Assembly: GCA_000708525.1 (NCBI GenBank)
Contig: JMRP01000008.1
Span: forward strand, 1 to 64,000
Direction: 5' to 3'
From: Cyanobium sp. CACIAM 14
GTDB lineage: Bacteria > Cyanobacteriota > Cyanobacteriia > PCC-6307 > Cyanobiaceae
DNA: 64,000 nt
Under the pieces are notes generated by a model that was not told where the DNA came from, made no database searches, and saw only the letters and a list, made by a program, of their open reading frames with translations. A program made the translations under genes and the position numbers. Position 1 is the first letter of the stretch, and the number at the start of each line of letters is the position of its first letter. This document shows positions 27,771-37,981 of the stretch, one piece after another.

Positions 27771-28310
27771 ATGTCCCGTATCGGTAAAGCCCCGATCCCC
27801 ATCCCCGACAAGGTCACGGTGACCCTTCAGGGTCTCTCGGTGACCGTCAAGGGTCCCAAGGGCGAACTCAGCCGTGTCCTCCCCGAGGGCGTCAGCGTCA
27901 GCCAGGACAACGGCACCCTGGTGGTCAGCCCCACCAGCGACCATCGCCGCTCCCGTGAGCGCCACGGCCTCAGCCGCACCCTCGTCGCCAACATGGTGGA
28001 AGGGGTCAGCAAGGGCTTCACCCGCAAGCTCGAGATCGTGGGCGTGGGCTACCGCGCCCAGGTCCAGGGGCGCAAGCTGGTGGTCAGCGCCGGCTACAGC
28101 CACCCGGTGGAAATGGATCCTCCCGAAGGCATCACCTTCACGGTTGAGAACAACACCTCGGTCTTCGTTTCTGGCGCCGACAAGGAGCTGGTGGGCAACG
28201 AGGCGGCCAAGGTCCGCGGCATCCGTCCCCCCGAGCCCTACAAGGGCAAGGGCATCAAGTACGAAGGAGAACGGATCCTGCGCAAGGCCGGCAAGACCGG
28301 CAAGAAATGA
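27771..28310 (+). CDS. rplF: 50S ribosomal protein L6
   Basis: From the ATG at 27771 the protein is 179 residues, beginning [15 protein letters not shown]. It has two repeated alpha/beta domains; the second contains [14 protein letters not shown] and ends [15 protein letters not shown], the L6 signature. L6 lies near the sarcin-ricin loop and factor-binding site. Confidence 0.97.
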   Translation: MSRIGKAPIPIPDKVTVTLQGLSVTVKGPKGELSRVLPEGVSVSQDNGTLVVSPTSDHRRSRERHGLSRTLVANMVEGVSKGFTRKLEIVGVGYRAQVQGRKLVVSAGYSHPVEMDPPEGITFTVENNTSVFVSGADKELVGNEAAKVRGIRPPEPYKGKGIKYEGERILRKAGKTGKK

Positions 28311-28342
28311 GGTCTGCTCGAGCGTCATCCCTCTGATCCCCC

Positions 28343-28708
28343 ATGTCTTCCCTTTCCCGCAAACAGCAGACCCAGAAGCGTCACCGCCGCCTGCGCCGTC
28401 TGCTCGCCGGCACCGCCGACCGCCCCAGGCTCGCGGTGTTCCGCTCCAACAACCACATCTACGCCCAGGTCATCGACGACGACGCCCAGAGCACTCTCTG
28501 CGCTGCGTCCACCCTCGACAAGGACCTGCGCACCAGCATCAAGGCCACCGCCAACTGCGACGCTTCCGTCGCCGTGGGGCAGCTGGTGGCCAGGCGCGCC
28601 CTCGCCAAGGGCATCCAGCAGGTGGTCTTCGATCGCGGCGGCAACCTGTACCACGGCAGGGTCAAGGCCCTTGCTGACGCCGCCCGGGAAGCGGGCCTTC
28701 AGTTCTGA
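28343..28708 (+). CDS. rplR: 50S ribosomal protein L18
   Basis: The 121-residue protein has a basic N-terminus ([17 protein letters not shown]) followed by [20 protein letters not shown] and [20 protein letters not shown], the 5S rRNA-binding L18 fold. It is placed between rplF and rpsE as in other bacteria. Confidence 0.97.
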   Translation: MSSLSRKQQTQKRHRRLRRLLAGTADRPRLAVFRSNNHIYAQVIDDDAQSTLCAASTLDKDLRTSIKATANCDASVAVGQLVARRALAKGIQQVVFDRGGNLYHGRVKALADAAREAGLQF

Positions 28709-28722
28709 TCCCTGCGCTCACC

Positions 28723-29379
28723 ATGACCGAAACCAACGACCAGATCCAGATCGATGCCGTGCCGGCGGCCTCTGACGTCCCTGCTGCCGCCGAGGGGCAG
28801 GAGCAGCGCCGCGGCGGCGGCCGGGGCGGCGACGCCAAGGGTGGCGAACGCCGCGGCGGCGGCCGCGGCCGTGACAGCCGTCGCGGCCAGGAGCGCGATT
28901 CCGAATGGCAGGAGCGGGTGGTGCAGATCCGCCGCGTCTCCAAGACCGTCAAGGGCGGCAAGAAGATGAGCTTCCGCGCCATCGTCGTGGTCGGCAACGA
29001 GCGCGGCCAGGTGGGTGTGGGCGTCGGCAAGGCCGGCGACGTGATCGGCGCTGTCCGCAAGGGCGTGGCCGATGGCAAGAAGCATCTGGTCAAGGTGCCC
29101 CTCACCCGCAACAGTTCGATCCCCACCCTCAGCAACGGCCGTGACGGTGCCGCCAGCGTCCTGATCCGCCCGGCGGCCCCCGGTACGGGGGTGATCGCCG
29201 GCGGTTCGATCCGTACCGTGCTGGAACTGGCCGGCATCAAGAACGTGCTGGCCAAGCGGCTGGGTTCCAAGACGCCGCTGAACAACGCACGCGCCGCCAT
29301 GCAGGCCCTCGAGGGCCTGCGCACCCACAAGGAGACCGCCAAGGAGCGGGGCATCTCCCTCGAGCAGATCTACTCCTGA
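28723..29379 (+). CDS. rpsE: 30S ribosomal protein S5 with Arg/Gly-rich N-terminal extension
   Basis: The 218-residue protein has the usual S5 core from about residue 60: [34 protein letters not shown] and [21 protein letters not shown], with the double-stranded RNA-binding domain first. In front lies a longer than usual extension that is Ala/Pro-rich and then Arg/Gly-rich (about residues 28-55). S5 secures mRNA at the entry channel and affects decoding fidelity. The gene is intact. rpmD (L30), which follows S5 in many bacteria, is absent and rplO comes directly. Confidence 0.96.
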   Translation: MTETNDQIQIDAVPAASDVPAAAEGQEQRRGGGRGGDAKGGERRGGGRGRDSRRGQERDSEWQERVVQIRRVSKTVKGGKKMSFRAIVVVGNERGQVGVGVGKAGDVIGAVRKGVADGKKHLVKVPLTRNSSIPTLSNGRDGAASVLIRPAAPGTGVIAGGSIRTVLELAGIKNVLAKRLGSKTPLNNARAAMQALEGLRTHKETAKERGISLEQIYS

Positions 29380-29387
29380 GGCCCGCC

Positions 29388-29843
29388 ATGACGTCCTTCT
29401 CCCTCGACAGCCTTCAACCCCAGACAGGCTCCCGGCGGCGCAAGCTGCGCAAGGGCCGCGGCATCGCCGCCGGCCAGGGCGCCAGCTGCGGCTTCGGCAT
29501 GCGCGGTCAGAAATCCCGCTCCGGCCGTCCCACCCGCCCCGGCTTCGAGGGCGGCCAGATGCCGCTCTACCGCCGCATCCCCAAGCTCAAGCACTTCCCG
29601 GTCGTCAATCCCACCCGCTACACGGTGATCAACGTGTCCCGACTGGCCGACTTCAAGGCGGGCAGCACGGTGAGCCTCGACGCCCTCGAGCAGGCCGGGC
29701 TCGTCACCAGCCCCCGCTACCCGCTCAAGGTGCTCGGCAACGGCGATCTGACGGTGAAACTCACCGTCCAGGCCGCCGCCTTCACCGCTTCGGCCCGCGC
29801 CAAGATCGAGGCCGCCGGCGGCAGCTGCGAGATCGTCGACTGA
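29388..29843 (+). CDS. rplO: 50S ribosomal protein L15
   Basis: The 151-residue protein has the Gly/Arg-rich N-terminal arm ([39 protein letters not shown]) that threads into 23S rRNA. The globular C-terminal domain ends with the L15-like GGSCEIVD. It precedes secY by 120 bp. Confidence 0.96.
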   Translation: MTSFSLDSLQPQTGSRRRKLRKGRGIAAGQGASCGFGMRGQKSRSGRPTRPGFEGGQMPLYRRIPKLKHFPVVNPTRYTVINVSRLADFKAGSTVSLDALEQAGLVTSPRYPLKVLGNGDLTVKLTVQAAAFTASARAKIEAAGGSCEIVD

Positions 29844-29963
29844 GACCGGGCCGCGGCCGTGCCTCCAGCCGGGAGCCGTCTGCCCGTAGCCTTGCGCTGC
29901 GGCAGGCGGCTCCGCTCGTAGCGCCCCATTCCCTTCCCTCCACCCCACCGCGACGTCACCACC

Positions 29964-31283
29964 ATGCTCCTCAGCAGGGGGCGCAACCCGAGCGCCGCTG
30001 AAATCCTCGTCCAGCTGGTTCAGTCGAAGGGCCTGAGGGACCGGGTGCTCACCACCCTCGGTCTGCTGCTTCTGGTGCGTCTCGGCATCTACATCCCGGT
30101 GCCGGGCATCGACCGTGTGGCCTTCCAGGCCTTCATCCGTCAGGGCGGACAGCTGATCGGCTTCCTCGACATCTTCACCGGCGGAGGCCTGTCGACCCTC
30201 GGGGTGTTCGCCCTTGGCATCCTGCCCTTCATCAACGCATCGATCATCCTGCAGCTGATGACGGCGGCGTTGCCCCAGCTCGAGGAGCTCCAGAAGAACG
30301 AAGGGGAGGCCGGCCGCCGCAAGCTGGCCCAGATCACCCGCTACGTCGCCCTTGGCTGGGGCATCCTGCAGAGCGTCGTCTTCGCCCTGATCCTGCGGCA
30401 GTACGCCCTGCCGGGCCTGCCGGAGTGGCTGTTCGTGGCCCAGACCACCCTTGCCCTGGTCACGGGCTCGATGGTGGTGATGTGGATCAGCGAGGTGATC
30501 ACCGAGCGGGGCATCGGCCAGGGCGCTTCCCTGGTGATCTTCATCAACATCGTCGCCACCCTGCCCAAGGCCCTCGGCTCCACCATCCAGCTGGCCCAGA
30601 GCGGAGATCGCGCCACGGTGGGCGGGATCGTGGTGCTGGTGCTCGTGTTCCTGGTGACGATCGTGGGGATCATCTTCCTCCAGGAGGGCAGCCGCCGGAT
30701 CCCGATCGTCAGCGCCAAACGCCAGGTCGGGGGCGCCACCATGCTGACCTCCCGCCAGAGCTACCTGCCCCTCAAGCTCAACGCCGGCGGGGTGATGCCG
30801 ATCATCTTCGCCTCGGCAGTGGTGTTCCTGCCCCTCACCATTGCCAACCTCACCAAGAACCCTCTGCTGATCCGGGTGGCGGGTTACCTCAACCCCACCA
30901 GCAGCATCCCCTGGCTCTACGCGCTGGTGTACTTCGCCCTGATCTGCGGCTTCGCATTCTTCTACGCATCTCTCACGGTCAATCCGGTGGACATCGCCAC
31001 CAACCTCAAACGCTCCGGAGTCGCCGTTCCCGGCGTTCGCCCCGGTTCGGCCACCGCCGACTACCTCGCAGGGGTCTCCAACCGACTAACCCTGCTGGGG
31101 GGCCTCTTCCTCGGGGCGGTGGCGATCATTCCCTCGGCCGTGGAGGGCGCCACCCAGGTGCGAACCTTCCAGGGGCTGGGGGCAACCTCCCTGCTGATCC
31201 TGGTGGGCGTGGCCATCGACACTGCCAAGCAGGTCCAGACCTACGTCATCTCCCAGCGCTACGAAGGCCTGGTCCGGCAGTAG
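29964..31283 (+). CDS. secY: Preprotein translocase subunit SecY
   Basis: The 439-residue integral membrane protein has ten hydrophobic segments. It contains RLGIYIPVPGIDRVAF near the start, GIFTGGGLSTLGVFALGI-like plug region residues (FLDIFTGGGLSTLGVFALG), VMWISEVITERGIGQGASL and the cytoplasmic loop RRIPIVSAKRQVGG. SecY forms the channel for protein export and membrane insertion, in both plasma and thylakoid membranes of cyanobacteria. Its position between rplO and adk is the standard spc arrangement. Confidence 0.97.
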   Translation: MLLSRGRNPSAAEILVQLVQSKGLRDRVLTTLGLLLLVRLGIYIPVPGIDRVAFQAFIRQGGQLIGFLDIFTGGGLSTLGVFALGILPFINASIILQLMTAALPQLEELQKNEGEAGRRKLAQITRYVALGWGILQSVVFALILRQYALPGLPEWLFVAQTTLALVTGSMVVMWISEVITERGIGQGASLVIFINIVATLPKALGSTIQLAQSGDRATVGGIVVLVLVFLVTIVGIIFLQEGSRRIPIVSAKRQVGGATMLTSRQSYLPLKLNAGGVMPIIFASAVVFLPLTIANLTKNPLLIRVAGYLNPTSSIPWLYALVYFALICGFAFFYASLTVNPVDIATNLKRSGVAVPGVRPGSATADYLAGVSNRLTLLGGLFLGAVAIIPSAVEGATQVRTFQGLGATSLLILVGVAIDTAKQVQTYVISQRYEGLVRQ

Positions 31284-31308
31284 GCCCTCCCTTCCCTCTC
31301 CGTCCTCC

Positions 31309-31860
31309 ATGAAACAGCGACTCCTCTTCCTCGGCCCCCCCGGTGCCGGCAAGGGCACCCAGGCGGCGCTCCTGGCCGAACGCCACCAACTGCTGCATCT
31401 CTCCACCGGTGACCTGCTGCGCGCCGAGGTGAAGGCCGGCACACCCCTGGGCCTGGAGGCGGAAGCGGTGATGGCCCGGGGGGAGCTGGTCAGCGATGAG
31501 CTGGTGCTGGCGATCGTGCGCAGCCGCCTGGAGAAGCACCAGGGTGGCTGGCTGCTGGACGGCTTCCCCCGCAATCTTGCCCAGGCCGAGGCCCTGGAGG
31601 CGCTGCTGGCGGATCTGGATCAGCGGATCGAGCAGGTGGTGCTGCTGGAGCTGGAGGACGGCGTGCTGATCCAGCGCCTGCTCTCCCGTGGCCGGGCCGA
31701 TGACAACGAGGAAGTGATCCGCAACCGGCTGGTGGTCTACCAGGAGCAGACCGCGCCCCTGATCGACCACTACCGCCAACTGGGCCTGCTGCGCCGCGTG
31801 GAGGCCTCCGGCACCGTGGAGGAGATCAGCGCGCGGATCGTGACAGGGCTGGTTGACTGA
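31309..31860 (+). CDS. adk: Adenylate kinase (short form)
   Basis: The 183-residue enzyme starts MKQRLLFLGPPGAGKGTQA, with the P-loop GPPGAGKGT at about residues 9-17. It continues with LSTGDLLRAEV, GWLLDGFPRN and SRGRADDNEEVIRNRL. The LID insertion of long bacterial forms is missing, which is normal for cyanobacterial Adk of this length. It interconverts AMP, ADP and ATP. rpmJ follows directly; infA, which sits between them in many bacteria, is absent here. Confidence 0.96.
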   Translation: MKQRLLFLGPPGAGKGTQAALLAERHQLLHLSTGDLLRAEVKAGTPLGLEAEAVMARGELVSDELVLAIVRSRLEKHQGGWLLDGFPRNLAQAEALEALLADLDQRIEQVVLLELEDGVLIQRLLSRGRADDNEEVIRNRLVVYQEQTAPLIDHYRQLGLLRRVEASGTVEEISARIVTGLVD

Positions 31861-31903
31861 TGTGATACGTTAGCGGTTTGCAAATTCGGAGAGCACACCG
31901 CCC

Positions 31904-32017
31904 ATGAAGGTGCGTGCCTCAGTCAAGAAGATGTGCGACAAGTGCCGGGTGATCCGTCGCCACGGCCGGGTGATGGTGATCTGCACCAACCCCAAGCACA
32001 AGCAGCGGCAGGGTTGA
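31904..32017 (+). CDS. rpmJ: 50S ribosomal protein L36
   Basis: This 37-residue protein reads [20 protein letters not shown] and ends KHKQRQG. Cys11, Cys14, Cys27 and His32 are in place to bind one zinc ion, so this is the zinc-containing form. It lies 43 bp after adk and is preceded by GGAGAG about ten bases before the ATG. Confidence 0.95.
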   Translation: MKVRASVKKMCDKCRVIRRHGRVMVICTNPKHKQRQG

Positions 32018-32086
32018 CCCTTCCCCGTTGCCCCGGCCTCCGCCTTCGGCGGCCATTCCCCCTTTGCCCTCTGATCGTTTCCTGAC

Positions 32087-32452
32087 GTGGCTCGGATCGC
32101 CGGTGTCGATATCCCTCGTGACAAGAGGGTCGAGATCTCTCTCACCTATGTGTATGGGATCGGGCTCACCCGGGCCCGCAAGATTCTCGCCAAGTCGGGC
32201 GTCGACCCCGACACCCGGGTGAAGGATCTCAGCGACAGCGACGTTCAGAAGCTGCGTGGTGCCGCCGAGTCCTATGTGCTCGAGGGCGACCTGCGGCGGG
32301 AGGAGGGCATGGCCCTCAAGCGCCTTCAGGACATCGGCTGCCTGCGGGGTCGCCGCCACCGCATGGGCCTGCCCGTGCGGGGCCAGCGCACCCGCACCAA
32401 CGCCCGCACCCGCCGTGGTGCCCGCAAGACGGTCGCCGGCAAGAAGAAGTAG
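32087..32452 (+). CDS. rpsM: 30S ribosomal protein S13
   Basis: The 121-residue protein uses a GTG start and begins with (V)[20 protein letters not shown]. It has the helix-hairpin-helix [16 protein letters not shown] and a basic tail [18 protein letters not shown] that contacts P-site tRNA. The start is fixed by alignment of the conserved ARIAGVDIP opening. Confidence 0.97.
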   Translation: MARIAGVDIPRDKRVEISLTYVYGIGLTRARKILAKSGVDPDTRVKDLSDSDVQKLRGAAESYVLEGDLRREEGMALKRLQDIGCLRGRRHRMGLPVRGQRTRTNARTRRGARKTVAGKKK

Positions 32453-32622
32453 GTCCCTGCCGCGGGCCCCTTCCCCCAGCCAACGGTCCGGTCGCCTTCA
32501 CCGGGCGGCCCGCTCGCGCCCGCAGCCCCCGGCCCCTGCCCCGCCGCCCTTCCATCGCGGAGGTCGTCACCGGGGCATCCCCAGTCCCCCGATCACCTCC
32601 CTGCTCCCGCAGAGCCACCGCC

Positions 32623-33015
32623 ATGGCCAAGCCAGCAAAGAAGACCGGCCCCAAGAAGGCCAAGCGCAACGTCCCCAACGGCGTGGCGCACATCCAGAGC
32701 ACGTTCAACAACACCATCGTCTCCATCACCGACACCGCCGGTGAGGTGATCAGCTGGTCCTCCGCCGGTGCCAGCGGCTTCAAGGGGGCCCGCAAGGGCA
32801 CCCCCTTCGCCGCCCAGACCGCCGCCGAAGCCGCCGCCCGCCGCGCCCTCGAGCAGGGCATGCGTCAGATCGAGGTGCTGGTGCGCGGGCCGGGCTCCGG
32901 CCGCGAGACCGCGATCCGCGCCCTGCAGGTGGCCGGCCTCGAGATCACCCTGATCCGCGACGTCACGCCGCTGCCCCACAACGGCTGCCGTCGGGCCAAG
33001 CGGCGCAGGGTCTGA
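32623..33015 (+). CDS. rpsK: 30S ribosomal protein S11
   Basis: The 130-residue protein has [37 protein letters not shown] and the C-terminal [15 protein letters not shown], all diagnostic for S11 of the small-subunit platform. A 170-bp non-coding gap separates it from rpsM. Confidence 0.97.
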   Translation: MAKPAKKTGPKKAKRNVPNGVAHIQSTFNNTIVSITDTAGEVISWSSAGASGFKGARKGTPFAAQTAAEAAARRALEQGMRQIEVLVRGPGSGRETAIRALQVAGLEITLIRDVTPLPHNGCRRAKRRRV

Positions 33016-33097
33016 GCCGTCCGGATCCCTCGGCTCACCCCCCGCCTTCACCGCGCCGCAGCCGCGGCCCATTGCCCCCTTTTCATCTCCTCAGACC

Positions 33098-34036
33098 GTG
33101 TTGCACTACCAGATCGATCGGGTCGAGCACCAGGTCGCAGACGACCGTTCCCAGACGGGCGTCTTCCTGATCGGCCCCCTGGATCGGGGCCAGGCCACCA
33201 CCCTCGGCAACGCCCTCCGGCGGGTCCTGATCGGTGGCCTCGAAGGAAGCGCCATCACCGCGGTCCGTCTCTCCGGTGTGAACCACGAGTACGCCACGGT
33301 GCCCGGCGTCCGGGAGGATGTCCTCGACATCCTCCTCAACTGCAAGTCGGTCCCGGTCAGCAGCCGCAGCCGTGATCTGGAGATCGGGCGCCTGATGGTC
33401 ACGGGTCCCGCCAGGGTCACCGCTTCCGATCTCCAGTTCTCCCCCCAGGTCCAGGTCATCGACGGCGACCGCGAGATCGCCACCGTGGCCGAAGGCCACA
33501 GCCTGGAGATGGAAGTGCACGTGGAGCGGGGCATCGGTTACCGGCCGGTGGATCGCCACAACGAGGACACCTCCGCCATCGACCTGCTCCAGATCGACGC
33601 CGTCTTCATGCCCGTCCGCAGGGTCAACTACAGCGTCGACGAGACCGCGGTGGGGGAAGGAGGATCGGCCCGTGAGCGGCTCCGCATCGAGATCGAGACC
33701 AACGGCAGCATCACCCCCGATGACGCCATGGCCCAGGCGGCCAACCAGCTGATCAGCCTCTTCCAGCCCCTGGCCACCCTGACCATGACCGAGGAGCCCG
33801 GCCTGGAGCCGGAACCCTCGGCCGAGGCCCAGATTCCCCTCGAGGAACTGAACCTCTCGGTCCGCGCCTACAACTGTCTGAAGCGCGCCCAGGTCAACTC
33901 CGTCTCCGATCTGATGGGCTTCAGTTACGAAGACCTGCTGGAGATCAAGAACTTCGGCTCCAAGTCCGCCGACGAGGTGATCGAGGCTCTCGAGAGGATC
34001 GGCATCTCCCTGCCCCAGAGCCGCACCAGCGGCTGA
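33098..34036 (+). CDS. rpoA: DNA-directed RNA polymerase subunit alpha
   Basis: The 312-residue protein uses a GTG start (TTG as second codon) and opens [18 protein letters not shown]. The N-terminal dimerisation domain has [19 protein letters not shown]. The C-terminal domain (from about residue 240) has [19 protein letters not shown] and [19 protein letters not shown], which bind upstream promoter DNA and activators. It is normal in length and order. Confidence 0.97.
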   Translation: MLHYQIDRVEHQVADDRSQTGVFLIGPLDRGQATTLGNALRRVLIGGLEGSAITAVRLSGVNHEYATVPGVREDVLDILLNCKSVPVSSRSRDLEIGRLMVTGPARVTASDLQFSPQVQVIDGDREIATVAEGHSLEMEVHVERGIGYRPVDRHNEDTSAIDLLQIDAVFMPVRRVNYSVDETAVGEGGSARERLRIEIETNGSITPDDAMAQAANQLISLFQPLATLTMTEEPGLEPEPSAEAQIPLEELNLSVRAYNCLKRAQVNSVSDLMGFSYEDLLEIKNFGSKSADEVIEALERIGISLPQSRTSG

Positions 34037-34082
34037 AAGGCGGTTCTCCCCTCCCCGTTTCGCCACCCGCTCCGCCCCCACC

Positions 34083-34433
34083 ATGCGACACCAGTGCCGA
34101 GTCCCCCTGCTGGGACGCCCTGCCGACCAGCGCAAGGCCATGCTGCGCGGCCTCACCACCCAGCTCATCCGTGAGGGTCGCGTCACCACCACCAAGGCCC
34201 GGGCCAAGGCCCTGCGCGACGAGGCCGAGCGCATGATCACCCTGGCCAAGGACGGCACCCTCGCCGCCCGCCGCCGCGCCATCGGCTACATCTACGACAA
34301 GCAGCTCGTGCACGCCCTCTTCGAGAAGGCCCAGGACCGCTACGGCGATCGCCAGGGTGGCTACACCCGCATCATCCGCACGGTGCGGCGCCGTGGCGAC
34401 AACGCCGAGATGGCGATCATCGAGCTGGTCTGA
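34083..34433 (+). CDS. rplQ: 50S ribosomal protein L17
   Basis: The 116-residue protein begins [21 protein letters not shown] and has [22 protein letters not shown] and [23 protein letters not shown], the L17 core. It follows rpoA, as in most bacteria, and is near the tunnel exit of the 50S subunit. Confidence 0.97.
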   Translation: MRHQCRVPLLGRPADQRKAMLRGLTTQLIREGRVTTTKARAKALRDEAERMITLAKDGTLAARRRAIGYIYDKQLVHALFEKAQDRYGDRQGGYTRIIRTVRRRGDNAEMAIIELV

Positions 34434-34504
34434 TCCCTCCCGGGCTCCCTCCCTCGCCTCCTGGCTCAGCAGCTTGTGGCCCGGCTGAAGAGCCTGCCGA
34501 GCCG

Positions 34505-35413
34505 ATGGTGCTGCGGCGGATCGCCCTCTCGCTCCAATACGAGGGATCCGCCTTCCATGGCTGGCAGCGCCAGACGCGTCACCACAGCGTGCAGGAAGTC
34601 CTGGAGGCCGCCATCGCCGATCTGGATCCCCACAGACCGGTCCATGCGGTAGCGGCGGGACGCACCGACAGCGGCGTGCACGCCGCCGCACAGGTGGTCC
34701 ACTTCGATACCGCTGGACCCATTCCGGCCTCCCGCTGGCCCAAGGCCCTCAACGGTCGTCTGCCGCCCACCATCAGGGTGAGGGCAGCGGCCGAGGTTCC
34801 CTCCGACTGGCACGCCTGCTTCAGTGCCAGCTACCGGCGCTACCGCTACACAATCCACAACGGCCGCACCCCCAATCTCTTCCTGAGCCCCTGGAGCTGG
34901 CATCGCCACCAGTGGCGGCTGGATGAGAGGCGCATGGCTGCCTGCCTGGAAGCGATGCTCGGCGAGCACGACTTCTCCGCCTTCCAGAGGGCCGGCAGCC
35001 GCCGGGCCCACGCCCGGACCACCCTTCAGGAGGCATGGATCGCCCGCCAGGGGGATCTGCTGGTCACGGAGGTGCAGGCCAGTGGCTTCCTCTACGGGAT
35101 GGTGCGACTGCTGATGGGCCAGCTGGTGGCGGTGGGAGAGGGCCGCCTCGACGCCGAGGCCTTGCTGTGCCGCTGGCGCCGCGGGGCCCGCCACGAGGTC
35201 AAGGAAGCCGCGCCGCCCCAGGGACTCTGCCTGCTGCGGGTGGGCTATCCGGCCCCGGTGTTCCCGGAAGCCGCCTGGTATGATTGCCAACCGCGATTTC
35301 TGTTGGATTCGCGCGATCCTCCCAAGGATCCGTTCCGAGATTCCGCCCTCCGGGATCCCAGCCTCCTCGATTCCACCGCAGATGATCAGATCATCGGCGC
35401 GCAGATCGGCTGA
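34505..35413 (+). CDS. truA: tRNA pseudouridine synthase A
   Basis: The 302-residue enzyme has the catalytic motif [18 protein letters not shown] with the active-site Asp (GRTDSGVHA), plus [28 protein letters not shown] and [17 protein letters not shown]. It makes pseudouridine at positions 38-40 of tRNA anticodon stems. About 40 residues at the C-terminus, after [12 protein letters not shown], are a polar extension beyond the usual end. The sequence just past the gene is short of features. Confidence 0.95.
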   Translation: MVLRRIALSLQYEGSAFHGWQRQTRHHSVQEVLEAAIADLDPHRPVHAVAAGRTDSGVHAAAQVVHFDTAGPIPASRWPKALNGRLPPTIRVRAAAEVPSDWHACFSASYRRYRYTIHNGRTPNLFLSPWSWHRHQWRLDERRMAACLEAMLGEHDFSAFQRAGSRRAHARTTLQEAWIARQGDLLVTEVQASGFLYGMVRLLMGQLVAVGEGRLDAEALLCRWRRGARHEVKEAAPPQGLCLLRVGYPAPVFPEAAWYDCQPRFLLDSRDPPKDPFRDSALRDPSLLDSTADDQIIGAQIG

Positions 35414-35551
35414 GCGGATCATCCCCCTGCCACGCCGGGCTTTTCCCCGATCGGCCATGGGGGCGTCCCCACGAGGCGGTAGGGTCGAATCTCCCTGTCC
35501 AGACCCATCCGGCTGTGATGGGCTCAACACCCCATCCGGCCCGCCGGCGCG

Positions 35552-36004
35552 ATGAACAAGACAACCCCACCCCCCATCGATTCACTCGAACGCCAGTGGT
35601 ACCTGGTCGACGCAGCGGACCAGACCCTCGGCCGCCTCGCCAGCGAAGTGGCCCAGCTGCTCCGCGGCAAGAACAAGCCCACCTTCACGCCACACCTCGA
35701 CACCGGTGACTTCGTGGTGGTGATCAATGCCGACAAGGTGCGCGTCAGCGGCAACAAGGCCACCCAGAAGATCTATCGGCGCCATTCCGGCCGTCCTGGC
35801 GGCATGAAGACCGAAAGCTTCGAGCATCTGCAGGCCCGTCTGCCGGAGCGGATCATCGAGAAGGCGATCAAGGGGATGCTGCCCCACAACGCTCTCGGCC
35901 GTCAGCTGTTCCGCAAGCTGAAGGTGTACAAGGGAGCCGAGCATCCCCATGCCGCCCAGAAGCCCCAGCCCCTCGCCCTCGATCCCGCCACCGCCGCCCG
36001 ATGA
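35552..36004 (+). CDS. rplM: 50S ribosomal protein L13
   Basis: The 150-residue protein has [40 protein letters not shown] and [20 protein letters not shown], the three L13 blocks. L13 is an early assembly protein. The C-terminus ends in a short Pro/Ala-rich tail. Its stop overlaps the rpsI start by 4 bp, as in many bacteria. Confidence 0.97.
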   Translation: MNKTTPPPIDSLERQWYLVDAADQTLGRLASEVAQLLRGKNKPTFTPHLDTGDFVVVINADKVRVSGNKATQKIYRRHSGRPGGMKTESFEHLQARLPERIIEKAIKGMLPHNALGRQLFRKLKVYKGAEHPHAAQKPQPLALDPATAAR

Positions 36005-36408
36005 CCAGCTCCTCCAACCGCGTCGTCTACTGGGGTACCGGCCGTCGCAAGACCGCCGTAGCCAGGGTGCGGGTCGTACCCGGCAGCGGCAGCGTCACCA
36101 TCAATGGCCGTCCCGGCGACAACTACCTCAACTACAACCCCGTTTATCTGGCCGCCGTGTTGGCCCCTCTCCAGACCCTGGGTCTGGAGGGCCAGTACGA
36201 CCTGCTGGTCAACGTCCGGGGCGGTGGCCTCACGGGTCAGGCCGACGCCATCAAGCAGGGTGCCGCCCGTGCCCTGTGCGATCTCTCTCCCGACAACCGT
36301 AAGCCGCTCAAGATCGAAGGCCACCTCAGCCGCGATCCCCGGGCCAAGGAGCGTCGCAAGTACGGCCTCAAGAAGGCCCGCAAGGCTCCCCAGTTCTCCA
36401 AGCGCTGA
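36001..36408 (+). CDS. rpsI: 30S ribosomal protein S9
   Basis: The 135-residue protein has [19 protein letters not shown] near the N-terminus and the basic C-terminal [20 protein letters not shown]. The final Ser-Lys-Arg reaches the P-site tRNA. The ATG overlaps the end of rplM, indicating coupled translation. Confidence 0.97.
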   Translation: MTSSSNRVVYWGTGRRKTAVARVRVVPGSGSVTINGRPGDNYLNYNPVYLAAVLAPLQTLGLEGQYDLLVNVRGGGLTGQADAIKQGAARALCDLSPDNRKPLKIEGHLSRDPRAKERRKYGLKKARKAPQFSKR

Positions 36409-36416
36409 TTTCCGCC

Positions 36417-36704
36417 ATGCCGAAGCCCGACATCCATCCCACCTGGTACCCCGAGGCCAAGGTGATCTGCAACGGGGAGGTGGTGATGACCACCGGCTCC
36501 ACCCAGCCCGAAATCAATGTGGAAGTGTGGAGCGGCAACCACCCCTTCTACACCGGTACCCAGAAGATCCTCGACACCGAGGGGCGAGTGGATCGCTTCA
36601 TGCGGAAGTACGGCATGGGCAGTGCCGATTCCGCCTCCGGCGCCAAGAAAGCGGCCAAACCCGCCACCCCAGCGGCTGAAACGCCTGCCACCGCCGACGC
36701 CTGA
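36417..36704 (+). CDS. rpmE: 50S ribosomal protein L31 (cysteine-poor form)
   Basis: The 95-residue protein has [19 protein letters not shown] and [20 protein letters not shown], which fit L31. Only Cys18 remains of the four cysteines of the zinc-binding form, so it belongs to the zinc-free type usual in cyanobacteria. A C-terminal Ala/Pro/Thr-rich tail of about 25 residues follows the core. It precedes prfA by 136 bp. Confidence 0.95.
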   Translation: MPKPDIHPTWYPEAKVICNGEVVMTTGSTQPEINVEVWSGNHPFYTGTQKILDTEGRVDRFMRKYGMGSADSASGAKKAAKPATPAAETPATADA

Positions 36705-36840
36705 CGCTGGCCTCCGGATACGGCCCTGGTTCTCCCTGGCCGGGTGCCTCTGGCATCCGGCTTTTCTGTTGGCAGCGTTCCGGTCGCGCCAGTCCCCGCC
36801 CCGCGGCCCCGGAGGGGCGCTCCCCTGATCGGCACCGCCA

Positions 36841-37956
36841 ATGGATTCCGACCTGCTGCAATCCCGCCTGGACACCGCCTGTCGCACCTTCGAGACCCTG
36901 GAGCGGCAGCTGGCCGATCCGGCGGTGGCCTCCGATCCGGCTCGGCTGCAGTCGATCGCCCGGGAGCGGGCCAGGCTCGAGCCGCTCGTCAGCGACTATC
37001 GCGAACTCCGCAAGCTGGAGCGGGAGCGGGAGGACGCCAGGGCGCTGCTGAGGGAGCACCGTCACGACGAGGACGCCCGCGAACTGGCCGCCCTGGCCGC
37101 CGAGGAACTGGTCAGCCTCGACGGGCTGATCGCCAGCCTTGGTGAGCGTCTCACCCTGGCCCTGCTCCCCACCGACCCCCGCGACGAGCGCAGCGTGATG
37201 CTGGAGATCCGCGCCGGTGCGGGCGGCGATGAAGCCAGCCTCTGGGCAGGGGATCTGGCCCGGATGTACGAGCGCTATGCACAGGGGCGAGGATGGCAGG
37301 TGCAGCCGGTGAGCGCCTCGCAGGCCGATCTGGGGGGCTACAAGGAGCTGATCCTGGCCATCCGCGGGGATGGCGTCTACAGCCGGCTGAAGTTCGAGGC
37401 GGGCGTCCACCGGGTGCAGCGGGTCCCGGCCACCGAATCCCAGGGGCGGGTCCATACCTCCACCGCCACCGTGGCGGTGATGCCCGAGGCCGATCCGGTG
37501 GAGGTGCAGATCGATCCGGGGGATCTGGACATCAGCACGGCCCGTTCGGGCGGCGCCGGCGGCCAGAACGTGAACAAGGTCGAGACGGCCGTCGACCTGC
37601 TCCACAAGCCCACCGGCATCCGGGTCTTCTGCACCCAGGAGCGCTCCCAGTTGCAGAACAGGGAGCGTGCCATGGAGATCCTCCGGGCGAAGCTCTTCGA
37701 GCGTCAGCTGGCACAGGCGAACGCCGAGGAGCGCTCCGTCCGCCGGGCCCAGGTGGGCAGCGGCGACCGCAGCGAGAAGATCCGCACCTACAACGCCAAG
37801 GACAACCGTGTCACCGATCACCGCCTGGGGCGCAACTTCTCCCTCGAACCGGTGCTCGCCGGCCAGCTCGACGACCTGATCGACGCCTGCATCGCCGAGG
37901 AACAGCGACAGGGTCTCGAAGCCATGGCCCTGGAGGCCAGCGGCACGGGAGGGTGA
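36841..37956 (+). CDS. prfA: Peptide chain release factor 1
   Basis: The 371-residue protein has the stop-codon recognition tripeptide PAT in [20 protein letters not shown] and the catalytic GGQ in [16 protein letters not shown], whose Gln is normally methylated by PrmC. A long N-terminal coiled-coil domain precedes them. PAT identifies RF1 (UAA and UAG) rather than RF2. It closes the ribosomal run and converges on the HNH gene. Confidence 0.97.
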   Translation: MDSDLLQSRLDTACRTFETLERQLADPAVASDPARLQSIARERARLEPLVSDYRELRKLEREREDARALLREHRHDEDARELAALAAEELVSLDGLIASLGERLTLALLPTDPRDERSVMLEIRAGAGGDEASLWAGDLARMYERYAQGRGWQVQPVSASQADLGGYKELILAIRGDGVYSRLKFEAGVHRVQRVPATESQGRVHTSTATVAVMPEADPVEVQIDPGDLDISTARSGGAGGQNVNKVETAVDLLHKPTGIRVFCTQERSQLQNRERAMEILRAKLFERQLAQANAEERSVRRAQVGSGDRSEKIRTYNAKDNRVTDHRLGRNFSLEPVLAGQLDDLIDACIAEEQRQGLEAMALEASGTGG

Positions 37957-37981
37957 TCCGGTGCGGGCCTTGGACGCCACC

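Noticed and set aside
31309-31860. Adenylate kinase looked truncated
   Set aside because: The missing segment is the LID insertion, which is naturally absent in short cyanobacterial forms; all catalytic motifs are present.
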